NCBI GenBank assembly: GCA_022702545.1
Contig: JAHRBC010000005.1
Coordinates: 4,797,501-4,861,500 of the forward strand
Length of the DNA stretch: 64,000 nt
Direction: 5' to 3'
Source of the DNA: Phycomyces nitens
Lineage: Eukaryota; Mucoromycota; Mucoromycetes; Mucorales; Phycomycetaceae
Positions 36,011-47,523 of the stretch are shown piece by piece (positions within the stretch are counted from its first letter, which is position 1; the number at the start of each line of letters is the position of its first letter). The translations under genes were made by a program, and so were the position numbers. The notes below the pieces were generated by a model that saw only the letters and a program-made list of their open reading frames with translations, made no database searches and had not been told where the DNA came from.

Positions 36011-37322
36011 CCGGTAGAAGCGGCAAGGATAAACAGTAATAGTATTAGAGCTTGTGTACAGAGCCATTCTATTCTTTCCAATAAACACAAATATAAACCA
36101 TAAACCTAATAAGTACGGGGTATAAAACAATGAGGGGGATCATTCTATGCTTGATTGCACAGTAATAGTATTCGATGATTGGTTAATTGCTTGAGGATAT
36201 CCTTGATACCATGGAGAAAGCCAGCTTCTCCCCAACTTTATTTGCTGTGTGTAATCGTCTTTTCAATTTATAAACACATAATCTATTACACTAAAAACAT
36301 AGTTTTAAGTACAAAAATCTGGTAGACACCAAAAATCTATATGCAGAAAAAGCTAACAAACCCTACTCTCCCAAAAGTTTTCAACTTTGCACCTGTATGA
36401 GATTCGACTTTGAGCCCAGGAGAAACCTTGCTTACTCCCATACTCGTAGTATTCTGTTCTCCCCTGAAAACCTAAACTTTTCCCCTATTTATTTCTGGTT
36501 ATATACATGGTTTTACCCCACAGTTTTTGCAGTGTATACATTTATACTGGAAAAACGGGCTTGATTACCAGTGCGGAAAGATAAGTAAACAATAGTGTAA
36601 TTACCTGAATTATGATAGACTCTACATATAATTCCACTTGAGAACAACCTGGTCTTAGCTGCTAGCAGTATGTCGTGATAATTGCTAGCATAATTATTGA
36701 AAGAGGTGCTGCAGCTGAGGTCCAGTAGCACTTTCGGCAGGTATATCTAATTAGGTTATGGGGGGATTAAGCATTTAAATGTGTGGTTCAGTTTTGAAAG
36801 AATCTATTTTGAGAGAATAACACTGTAGTATTTTACATCTTTACTACACTTTTTTCATCCTCATAGTGTAGTATTTAATCTTCTTTATTCTTCTTGACCA
36901 ATAATATATCACCCATTATTTGATTTCCCATTTATAATTGATTGGTAATGTTTTATGTTTTTATTTTTATTAGAAAGAATAGAATGTTTCTAGGTTTAGG
37001 GTCTACTATTACGCCTATTCCTATGGCCTAGCCGTTTCTACCCAGTTGCCTGCTGCTATTTGGATGGAATATTTTTCTACATAAAAAATACCTGCAAAAA
37101 TATGAATATCCAGTGATTTTTTGGGCTGCAGGAGTGTTCTGTAAAAGATAAAAGAAGTGTTAATGATATGGAGTACAAAGAGAAAATTTTTGTGTGTCAA
37201 AAGATACTTACATTGCAAGAGATGGGCAAGAGTGCGCAAAGGGGACTTGAATTTTAAGGCTGGATGGGCTGTGTGGCGGGTTTTACTATAAAAAAGGGAA
37301 TAAAAATTAATATGGGTGAACC

Positions 37323-38777
37323 ATGGCTTTCTCCGCTAATACCCTGGAACCGCCAGGAACGGCAAAAAATCCAATAATCCCTCCACAGCACGCAAAACAA
37401 GATGATCTTGTTACCAATTCTTCGACCACTCCCACTCCCACTATCCGCCCTAGCTACCGAGATACTGCTAGAAAGGGTATCCAAATCGTTGCTCCCAAGA
37501 ATTCTCCTCCTACTTTGACCCAACGCCGTGTATGGCGACGTGGGTCCCATAAACACTCAGTTTTCTTTGATCTTTCTGAGGTGAAGATGCCTCTTGTTCC
37601 TTTCCTCCAACTGGCAAAAGGCCAGATCCCTGAAGAAGATGGGGAGGGTATGCTCACCCACAAAGATGGGCAAAATACCTTGGTAGAGTTTATGCTGACT
37701 TCAGCCGAAGCATGTCAGTGTCTGTTAGACACAGGTCTGAAAATCAGAGCTGTTTCTCATTACCCATCTGCTGGTTTGACCCCTGATGCTACCATCATAA
37801 AGATGCAGCTATCACGTCTTCCAGTTGTTTCAGCAGCTCTTGTTGAACAAGGCATACGAAAAGCTTTCAAGCCTTTTGGAACTATAGTAGAGTTTGGTAT
37901 TAAGCTTCAGTGTGGATGGAGATCGCATGAAGGGCATGCAATGCTAGAGCTTCCTAAAGGCAGCACAGATCCAATCGGTCTCACCCACAAGCTGTTGTGG
38001 GATGACCAACACCAGTTTTTGGTGACATGGGCAAAAATGCCTGAGTTTTGCCGATACTGTCATGCTGATGATCATCTCATCCATGCCTGTCCAGATCGCC
38101 TCAAGACAGAATGTTTCTCTTGCCATGAACGAGGACATGTGGCTAAAGACTGCCCACGCAACAACACTGACTTGACCCACAAGAAGCCAAGAGGCACCCC
38201 AGTAAAGGGGAAGTCCTCAACAACCCTGAACTCCGGAACCCTTGTAACCAAACGAAAGATTCGATTGGACGATTTTTCCTCCCTCCTCACCACCGACCCC
38301 TTTCTTGCCAATCAAGTTGGCAAACTGATTGACAAAGCCAATAAAAGGGCTACATCGGAGCTAATTGGGTCTCTAAGTGAGGCTGGTGCCAAAGACTCTG
38401 AAGAACCACGCCGCCAGGATATCCTGTCAGAAAATGAAATTGTAACACAAGAACAAGAATGTGCCGACGAACAGGCGGATGATACAGAAATGGGATTATC
38501 TTCCTCTGAAGAGGAGGGAGAGCCTGACAACAACTTTGATAGCCACATGCCTTCCCACAGCAATGCTTATGATGCCGATATTGACCAGACAATTGTACCT
38601 GATGAGATACAGTCTCATGGAGACACTCCGGAGATTCTAATCCCAAAACAAACTATGTCTAAACCTACGTCCACCACACGAACCAAAAACCACATGAACC
38701 CCACTGATGCCTCCTTCAAGTCGACCTACACCACCAAGTCTGGTCGCGTGGTCAAAACCCCTAATAGATACTTATGA
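37323..38777 (+). CDS. LINE ORF1 protein with two zinc knuckles
   Basis: 484 residues, MAFSANTLEP start. A central region resembling an RNA-binding fold (RLPVVSAALVEQGIRKAFKP, residues about 160-215) precedes two CCHC knuckles (CRYCHADDHLIHAC and CFSCHERGHVAKDC, about residues 240-280). The tail is acidic, Ser/Glu-rich. ORF1 proteins of this type coat the element RNA. The stop overlaps the ORF2 start as ATGA, which would allow reinitiation. It seems intact, though its start abuts the insertion boundary. Confidence 0.85.
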   Translation: MAFSANTLEPPGTAKNPIIPPQHAKQDDLVTNSSTTPTPTIRPSYRDTARKGIQIVAPKNSPPTLTQRRVWRRGSHKHSVFFDLSEVKMPLVPFLQLAKGQIPEEDGEGMLTHKDGQNTLVEFMLTSAEACQCLLDTGLKIRAVSHYPSAGLTPDATIIKMQLSRLPVVSAALVEQGIRKAFKPFGTIVEFGIKLQCGWRSHEGHAMLELPKGSTDPIGLTHKLLWDDQHQFLVTWAKMPEFCRYCHADDHLIHACPDRLKTECFSCHERGHVAKDCPRNNTDLTHKKPRGTPVKGKSSTTLNSGTLVTKRKIRLDDFSSLLTTDPFLANQVGKLIDKANKRATSELIGSLSEAGAKDSEEPRRQDILSENEIVTQEQECADEQADDTEMGLSSSEEEGEPDNNFDSHMPSHSNAYDADIDQTIVPDEIQSHGDTPEILIPKQTMSKPTSTTRTKNHMNPTDASFKSTYTTKSGRVVKTPNRYL

Positions 38778-41700
38778 ATAGAGTACACCACTACGATATT
38801 CAATTTGGATCCCTCAATTGTAGGGGTCTAGCCAAAGTAAATGACATGAACAAACGACGACTTTTTATTAGATTTCTAAGGATGCAATCCCTTCAACTAC
38901 TTGCTCTTCAAGAAACGCACGCCTCTCCCAACTTACAAGACACCCTCCACATGGAATTCCAAGCGTCTCATAGCCTTTGGTCTGCCCACTGTGGATTGGT
39001 TTCTCTCTCTCCCGATATTATCCTTTCTCCTCACTACTCCTCCCTCGACCGACGAGTTCTTTCGGCTTTTGTCACTCACGCTGACAACAAGTTTGAACCC
39101 TTTGAAGTCTTGGTCCTCTACGCTCCTGCTCAACCTTCCCTCGATTTACTTTTTCAACAGACTTACATCACTGCCCTCCTTCCAGAATCTTGATTCTTCA
39201 CCTCGACTTGTGATAGCTGGGGACTACAACTACTCGACTAACCCCAATGGACCACAACCACGAGTCCCTACCTCCTGGCTCTCTCTACTGTCTACAAACT
39301 TTACAGATTGCCATGCTTCTCCCAACGCGCGTTCGTGCCCAACTTTCCGTAGGGGAACTACAACTTCCACCATAGACTATATTTTTGCCTCCAATGACAT
39401 TGCTCGCTCGACACATTCTGCCCAAATAGATTTTATCAACGGCGAATGGACTGACCATGCATTGCTTTCAACTCATATCTCTCTTTCCTCACCTCCCAAA
39501 GGCCGTGGTATCTGGCGAGCTAACCCTTTCCTAGCATGCAATCCTGCCTTTTGCGAGCTGTTGAACGAGTCATTGACTGCCTTGGGCCACACCCTAGCCA
39601 CCATGTCCTCTCCTCAAGAACGCTGGGAACGAGCTAAACTAGAAGTCCAGAATGTAGCTCGAAAATTTGGCAAGAAGGTTGCTGCCCAGCGTGATCGACA
39701 ACTTCGCAGACTCCAAAGTCAACGCAATAAGCTACTTCATGAATTCCGCTTGACAACAATCCTTTCTTCCCTTCTCCCGGAGGTCGAGGCTCAGATCGCC
39801 AAACTCCAAGAAGAAGTTGCACAGATTGCAGCCCTGCGTGCAGGACGAATATGGCAAGAACAAGGCGAGCGTTCAGCAGGATACCTTAAGCGAACCATCA
39901 AAGCACGGCAAGCCAAACGGTCAATGCCTGCTCTTCAGCATCCCGATTCTGGTGAACTATGCCGGACTTCCTCAACGATGACATCGGCGGCCTCGACTTT
40001 CTATAGTCACCTCTATAGTGCTGATCCTGTTGATGCCCAAGCTACAGAAACTCTCCTTGCCTCGATTCCAGAGGACTGTCACCTTGACAGCGACACAGCT
40101 ACGTCCCTAGTTTCTGACATCACATTGGATGAAATTTTAGATGGTGTCTCCCGCTCTCCTCACAAGAGTAGCCCTGGTTTGGATGGCCTCCCATACGAGA
40201 TCCTTCGGCTGGTGCTTGCCCACCCAGACATGGCAGATATAGTTGTACAGGTATACAACGATGCTCTCTCGTGTGCGGTTTTTCCTCCTAGTTGGAAGAC
40301 TACTTGTATGACACTCCTTCCAAAGAAGGGTGACCTGTCTTCGCTTGCCAACTGGCGACCCATTTCATTGATTAATACGGATGCTAAAGTGTTCACTCGC
40401 TTAATCAATACGCAGATGGTTTACGCCTCTCGGCCTCTCATCAACACCTTCCAAACAGGTTTCCTCCATGACCGATTCATTGCTGACAATGGCTTACTGA
40501 CAAGGTTGATCATGGATGACGCCTCTCGCACCAACTCTCAAGCCATTGGGCTACTACTTGACCAGGAAAAAGCCTACGACCGGGTACACTCCGCATACCT
40601 AGGGTCTGTTCTCCGTCATTTTGGCTTTCCGGACACTCTTGTTACTTCACTTTTGGGCCTCTTCTTTGGCACTGCCATTAATGTGAATATCAATGGGTTC
40701 CTGTCAGACCCTGTTCCGCAGCACCAGGGCTTACGCCAAGGTGACCCTCTATCACCAGTGCTTTTCAATCTAGCATTCGAGCCTCTTCTTCGATCTTTGT
40801 TGCAGGATACTTCATTTCAAGGGTACTCTTTTGGCGGCTCCCCTTCCTCTTCTTTGCAACTTGTCCCCCCTTCCGTCAAGCTTCTAGCATATGCAGATGA
40901 TGCTTTAGTATTTGTTGATAATGCAAATGATCTTGACCGTCTCTACCACTGGCTTAATACGTATAGCAAAGCGTCCAATGCCAAGATTAACTTCTCAAAG
41001 ACCACAGCCTTCTCGCTATCAGGTGCACCACTGCCCGACTGGTCCGATCCTCTAGCACACCACCAAATCGTAGATTGGCGAGATCGTTCCTCCAGCATTC
41101 CAGTTACCTACCTTGGCTTCCCTTTGGCCCTATCCTTGAACCAACGCCGCCTCTTTCAAGCCAACTTGTTGGCCAAGATTAAAGCTGCTTGTCATATCCA
41201 CTCTCAGCGGTCACTCTCGATTCTCGGTCGAGCCACCGTGCTTAACGCGTTGATTCTGTCTACCCTTTGGCACGTTCTACGAATCACTCCTCTTCCCTTG
41301 GATTTCCTCCGACAAGTACGTTCTTGTGGATACCAGTTTCTCATGCACCGCATGTTTCCCCCAATCAAGTATGACTATCTGGTAGCTCCCAAAGCAGCTG
41401 GGGGTCTTGGAATATTGGACCCTCAACGACATCAACTTGCTCTGCAACTACGATGGATTCATCCACTCGTAGGTGGTGACCCTCCTTCCTTTGTCTCGCC
41501 GTACATTAGTTACGTTATCTGTAACCTTAGCAATACTATAGATCCGCTGTTACCTCTACTTTACCCTTCTCTCCGAAACCAATCTTTCAATACAGGTCTA
41601 TATCCACTTGGCCTGCTCATGAAAGCGTTTGATATCCTTCCACGTACTCCTCCAACTCGTCCACTCTCTGCAGCCACATGCCTGAGACTTCCTCTCTCCT

Positions 41701-42551
41701 CTGCCTGGGAACCCACCAGTCAAGGATTTCATCCATCTAAAGGACATCGACATGTCTTGATCTCAGATGCATTCATCTATGATGATGGCATTGGCTGCCT
41801 CCGTCATCATCTTCCTTCAGAAGTTGTGCGTTTCCGGAACCATGTTTCTCGCTTTCGGAAATCACACCGCCAAGGCCTACTTCTCTTGACTGGGTCACTA
41901 GTTCTCAACTGCCTTCCTTCCACCTCCTCTCTTTCGACAACAGGACTGGGTGTATTCGATCTCTCCCCAATTCTAGATGGAGTGGCGGCACCACATTGTT
42001 CAGTTGACAGCATTACGCCAAAACTTTTTCGAGCAATTGCCACCTCAGTCCCTAATCCCCCACTCTTCAGTCCTTCTCTCTCTCCGGCCAAATGGAAGTT
42101 CTTCTGGCGCATGAACATCCATCATTCCACCCGGAATATCTGGTTTCGTTTCCTGTATGATAAGCTCTCATCTAGCCAACGCCTAAATCAGATCCTCCCA
42201 GTCGTTTTTCCTTCTCCACTATGCCGTGTATGCCAACTCTCAATTGACACCGCTGTGCACTTCCTTTACCTCTGTCCACAAAAGTGGTTTGTTTGGTTAG
42301 TGGTCTGGCAGAGATTTTTTGGAAATGAACCTCAACCTGCTGACGTGGAACGTGCCCTCCACACTTTCTCATTCCCCCGCATTGTCTCCCCTTCCTCTCT
42401 TCGCCCCGAACAGGTGATGTCTGGCATCTTGCTTGCCATCTGGAGAAGTCATTGGCAACTGATTTTCGATGAAGTCCCATTTTCAGCCATGTCCACAATC
42501 TCTGAAGCGATTAAGCTGATCCTGGTGTTTGTTTCTGAAAAGACAAATTGA
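38774..42551 (+). pseudogene. LINE ORF2: endonuclease-reverse transcriptase, frameshifted
   Basis: The first frame (38774-39193) carries the APE-type endonuclease start (FGSLNCRGLA, LLALQETHAS, VLVLYAPAQ). Near 39150-39190 the frame shifts and continues to 42551 with the rest of the nuclease (LVIAGDYNYSTNP, STIDYIFAS, WTDHALLSTH). Next comes reverse transcriptase (TLLPKKGDLSSLANWRPISL, LDQEKAYDRVHSAYL, HQGLRQGDPLSPVLF, LLAYADDALVFVD) and a C-terminal Cys/His cluster (CRVCQLSIDTAVHFLYLC). Such proteins nick the target and prime reverse transcription there. No RNase H domain is visible. The clade is not assigned. Confidence 0.87.
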
Positions 42552-42780
42552 CCGTGGATCCCTTTTTCTAACATTTTGCTCTATTTTATTTACTCTCTGT
42601 TTCTGTCTCCGCTCTTGTTTCCTCAAGATGCCTCTTAAGACTTTAGTTTACTTTATTTATATTATTTCAAAATTGTGTACACCACTCAACGTGACGAGTA
42701 AGCAATAAAAATGTGAGCCTGCCTCCACCTACAAAAAAAAATATGGGTGAACAGAGTAATGATATATTTAATTTACATAC

Positions 42781-43227
42781 CAGGAGCCAAATGGGTTATC
42801 AAAGTAGGGGGCATGGTGTGCAAAGAAAGACCAAAGGAGCCTATAAAACACATAATAATAATTATTAATAAATAGTCTGAATAATATTTTGGATAAGCAA
42901 AAAGAGATTTATAAAGAATATTACCTTTATGATTACAATCGCGAATGATGGAGGAGGCCGATGGCGTGAATAGAAAGGGCAGTCTACAATGGAATAGAGT
43001 CAGAGAGGGAATACATATGATTGAAAGAAAAATTTTTACCTGGTGCCGATGGCATCCTTATATAATTTGTTTGGCCAATCTAAGAGAGAAAGTGAAAATA
43101 ATTTTTATCAAGATGATGGTACCAGTGAATGCGGCCAGTGAGTATTTGTCTGGATGGCCATTGTGGAAAGGATGAGTTGCAATGGGAGCGCACATCTATG
43201 AAAAAGAGGTTAATTTGTGTGTATAAA
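42781..43227. other. remaining segment of E between LINE and J
   Basis: Holds exons 1-4 of the split third gene (-) and the 3-prime part of its 5-prime intron. It is nearly collinear with 60521-60967 of H. Confidence 0.6.
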
Positions 43228-46200
43228 CACTACGGCGAGAGGAGTGGGAACAGCTACCGAAACGGTAACATAACTGCCGTTTTTTCTGATTTTAGACTGC
43301 TTTTTCTCCGCAGATTGTGGTTGAAAGGTAATGTCATCGATCCCGATTCATAAAAGTCGCATGGAATCTCTTTTCCTCTGGAAATGAGGTAGTTGTAGTA
43401 CCATAGAAAGGGCTCGTAAAATTTTAGGTAACGTTGTTTATTGAAATGAGCATTTTATTTGGTGTTGAAGATGTTGCGCATTCTTGAGAAAAATAATTTT
43501 TGTCCTGTGTGAACAAAACGGTAACATAACTACCATTTTTTGAAACCGAATTTTTGTTTTTGACATTATTAGCTGCTTTATTTTATTTGGTGTCCGTATA
43601 ATAATATAAAGAAGTATAGAGAGGGCATTATAAAGAATGAATTATAGAATAGAGAGGCTACTCATGGTGACGCGTCAATTATTCTTGAATATGTAGTACA
43701 GTGCAATAAAATAGAATTATTTCCGTCTGGTAGGTATTGATTGAGTCGTTGATGTTGGACGTCATCTACATTAACAACTGCAAATGTCGGTTGTAGTATA
43801 TAGCCCGTTGTACAAAGTACGGGCTGCTACTTTATTTCTGCTACATACAAGTCATCGTTTGCAATGCCGTGCTCCTTTATGAGTTTTTTCTAAAGTAACA
43901 AAGTATTGACTAGAGTCTTAATCTCTATACTAAAAGTAGAGATGAACAATACTAATGAGCTGGTTTTCATTAGTTATATTGTGATTACTAGGTAAGCATG
44001 TACAAATAGCAAGTGATTCTTACTTTGTGTTTTTACTAATACTATATTTATTTTCTACAAGGACAAGGGGGTGTTGGGTGGTGATTGTTGGTGCTAATCT
44101 TGCCGATTGGGTATTTAAATGAAGAATGCAAAGTTGAATCCGTCCAATGATGGACATTAACAATGACAGTGGAAAAATCAACCTCCATAGCATTCAAATC
44201 AGTATGTCACAGGTAATAACTAAACAGAACTTCATTTATACTATTCTTATGCCATGTATAACATTAATATTTAAATAGAAAAATTGACTGAAAAGCTTAC
44301 ACAGTTGGTCACCACTTCTCCCATTGAAAATATCCCAAAAACGAGCTTTAGTATATGTATGTGGTTACAAAAGTTTAATATTATGATACATACTCATTGC
44401 TATATTGATATAGCCGCGAATTTCAAAGTATCTAATGAGCTTATCCAGTTTACTTATAATTCTCTCTATGAATTGAGTGGAACAGCTTTGTAATGGGCCT
44501 CGGCGATTTATTATATGAAAAAAGGTGTGTCAGGTAATTTTGAATAGTTTATAAGAGACCGAGATATAGTCTTGCTATAAACTTGTTGGGAAAGTAAGTT
44601 GCGCAGATTCTTAAAGTGTATCTTATGGAAAAGGTAATAATCGATTGTAACAACAATAAAATACTATACTATGATTTAACTTGTGTTTTTATTTTATCTG
44701 GCAACGCAAAAGTTATATTAAGATACAAGGGCCATTCCTTTGTTCACAATGTAAAGGATATGGTTATTATCCATGCTTGGCAAGTATCGGACAGCAAGCT
44801 ATTTTATTAATATTTTTACCAAAAACCTTTGCAGTCAAATGAAGATTGATCAACCCAAAGGGACATTCAAAAGTCAATAGTTTGTTAAAGTGTTTGGTTT
44901 GTATATATTTTTCATTTATTATAAATGGATATTTGGTATAAAAAGGGATCTATTGGACAAATACCTTGATTAGCTTGGTAAGTTAGCAATTGATACAGGT
45001 GGTGGTCTCAAAGAAAAGAGTAAACTTCATTTACATAATATGCTTTATCATTAAGATCAAAAAATACGGCACAAGAGAACCCTAGAGAATAACCTTTGTT
45101 TTTGTTAATATTTTTCTCAAACCATCCTTTGACTATGAATCGCGGCATCAACTAAAAGCATGGTCTTATATTATCAAACACTATTTAATTGATGAGAACA
45201 CTATCCTATGGCCATAAAATAATATAATGGTCTATCTCAGAATCAATATAAATATTATAGAATGCTGTGCACCAAAAGACTTGGAAAAGGCTTTACAATC
45301 AATAACCAAGCTCATAAATAAATAATAGAGAATAATAAAGTAAGTTGACTCTTTAATATATGTTTTGAATACACATTATAGTTAATACAATATTATTTAT
45401 CACAATATAGCAGCAAAGTGCAAGTCGTTCTTTTCTTTTTGAAGATGAGATGTTGCAACTTGGTGATGGCGTCGAATTAGCAATCATGACAGATGTGCAA
45501 CGGGTGATTGCTTTGTTGATCATCTATTGCTAATCTAATGCCAATATAATATTTCTACTCTTTAATATAGCTCTATACCGCCAAAAACGAGTATTGTGTA
45601 AGTGCTAAGCAATAAAACAAGGGTTTAAGATTGTTCTTTTAGGCAACTCTTATTGGTCCCGTTGCATTTTTAGCATATGCTTAGTGTGCTTTCTTTTTCT
45701 TTTTCTTTTTGCTTCTCTTGTCTTGTCTTTGCAATGACTCTTTGAATTAAAACCAAATGAGCCTCCTTCATGTAAGATCAGCATGGTTATAAACACCTGA
45801 TTGACATCCCGATTGAACCATCTTTAGCTCGATTACCTTTGATTTAGGAATGAAATGCAGCTCGCTCTTTTTCCCCCAGAAACAAAAGAGCGAAAACTTT
45901 TACGGCTATATTACAATACGGTTTGTCCTTTTTACACTTGGCAATCTCTGTAAGATATACACTTTTCTTTTCTAATGAGCTGATTACTCTGTTTGCTACA
46001 ATGAGATTTGAATCAGTTTTGAATCATATGATTTGAATATGCCAAAGTTGATTTTCTATGGTAAGACGATTGTCTAATAATTATATTATTCTTCAACTAA
46101 TTTTTCAGTACATATTCTATTGACCTCCTATTACATATAGTGTTTATTTCTGGAGATCCCTTTCAGTATAATCATTCAAAACAAGAGGCATGGTATAGTA

Positions 46201-47114
46201 ATTGACAAGCATAATATATACTTGTAAGCAATACAAAATAATGTACTAGGTTTATATGATGGCTTCTTTTTCTAACCACAATGAATTTTTAGCAATTGAT
46301 GAATGCTAAGGATCATCTAATATATATCAACGTAGTATTATTATGCGTGTATAGCTTATAACAAAGGTTTGTACTATATATGTTTTATAATATTAAATAG
46401 CATTAGTTTTAAGTATTTTTCTATAATAATTGTGCGCAAAATACGGTATGAATTAAATCAAGACATTCTATAATAAAGAATAAACCATTCTTTCAAAAGA
46501 ATGGTCGTAAAAGAATAGCAGAACCCATTATCAAATAGAGTACTATAAAAGAGAGGTTATAGTGTATAACGGAAGCATTTTTGGTTGGATAAAAAAACGG
46601 TAGTTATGTTACCAAAACGGTAGTTATCTGCCGTTTTTATTAGCAAAAAATGGTAGCTACTACCAAACTCGCCTTACACAGGGTCATATCCACCGTTTTG
46701 CCCCACCAAACAAACGGTAGCAATGTTACCAAAACGGCAGATATCTACCGTATTTTTAGTGAAGAAAAACAGTAGTTATGTTACCAAAACGGTAGTTATC
46801 TGCCGATTTTTTATTAGCAAAAACGGTAGCTACTACCAAACTCGCCTTACACAGGGTCATATCCACCGTTTTGCCCCACCAAACAAACGGTAGCAATGTT
46901 ACCAAAACGGCAGATAACTACCGTTTTTTTAGTGAAGAAAAACGGTAGTTATGTGACCAAAACGGTAGTTATCTGCCGATTTTCGCCACTATAAAAATGG
47001 TAGCTACTACCAAATTCACCTTACACAGGGTCATATCCACCGTTTTGCCCCACCAAAAAAACGGTAGTTATGTGACCAAAACGGTAGATAACTGCCGATT
47101 TCTTAGCCGTAGTG
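43228..47114. mobile_element. non-autonomous CACTACGG-type element J, 3887 bp
   Basis: Left end CACTACGGC (43228-43236) and right end GCCGTAGTG (47106-47114) are exact inverses. AAA flanks both ends (43225-43227 and 47115-47117) and occurs once at the empty site in H (60965-60967, gtataaagaggtata). The left 2.2 kb equals element I; 45430-46580 is unique and AT-rich; the right end carries a repeat array. No long reading frame, so it must depend on a transposase made elsewhere, possibly the X type. Confidence 0.9.
46590..47105. repeat. subterminal tandem repeat array of J
   Basis: About three imperfect copies of a unit of 160-180 bp. Each contains several AACGGTAGTTATGT or CGGCAGATA motifs and the segments ccttacacagggtcatatcc and accgttttgccccacc. 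The core AACGGTAG occurs in both orientations, like subterminal transposase-binding repeats of plant CACTA elements (analogy). Confidence 0.85.
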
Positions 47115-47523
47115 AAAGAGGTATAAAAAATGTCTTACCAGAGAAAGGCGCAGATATCAAAAAGGCTAGGAAAAGGAAAAATAAAGGGAATCAAAAAAAA
47201 GGAGAGTGTCTGAAAAAATTTTCACCTTTGAAGCATGCTGCAGAAAGCATGATGGATTGAGCCCAAAAACAATATCAAGGCCAATTTGCATCTCAGTGCT
47301 TCAAGACAATAGAGGAACATCTTTATAGTCATTCAAAATGCCTATATATAATGGCCTTTTTGATAGTATTCAACCTCTCTTACCTTTACACCAACCCACA
47401 CACACACACACTTACTTACTCACTCACCCAAACAGTTTTTGTATGTATATTATATTTATTTTTATTTCAATTGAACAAAAACTAATAATTATAATCAAAA
47501 TATACTTTACCATATTCTAGAAA

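Larger units (their letters stand above)
32086..36534 (+). mobile_element. CACTA-like element D, both ends present, internally deleted
   Basis: The left end CACTGGGAAAACGGTGGGCT and the inverse of the right end, CACTGCAAAAACTGTGGGGT, agree at 16 of 20 positions. TAT lies directly outside both ends (32083-32085 and 36535-36537), a 3-bp target duplication. Inside are the first exon(s) of a transposase (+), element I, and a third-gene array (+). Most of the transposase and all of the accessory gene are missing. Confidence 0.8.
37322..42740 (+). mobile_element. APE-type non-LTR retrotransposon (LINE)
   Basis: Two overlapping coding regions and a short 3-prime A-run (42733-42740). The 12-bp sequence atatgggtgaac lies on both sides (37310-37321 and 42741-42752) and occurs once, with a one-base difference, at the empty site 60482-60492 in H. 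That is a clear target-site duplication. The 5-prime end lies one base before the ORF1 ATG, so a 5-prime UTR is missing. The insertion may be 5-prime truncated. Confidence 0.9.
37028..43195 (-). pseudogene. third gene (micro-exon) of E, split by LINE
   Basis: Exon by exon equivalent to 60201-60935. Exons 1-4 lie at about 43195-42781 and exons 5-7 at about 37294-37028, with the LINE sitting inside intron 4. Splice sites are kept. Exon 5 has TAA where the H copy has TAC after QPIQP, so the reading frame is interrupted. The first exon encodes MCAPIATHPFHNGHPDKYS. Confidence 0.6.

Noticed and set aside
46590..47105. CRISPR-like repeat spacing
   Set aside because: Units are degenerate, overlapping and palindromic, with no unique spacers, in a eukaryotic genome; they fit transposon subterminal repeats.
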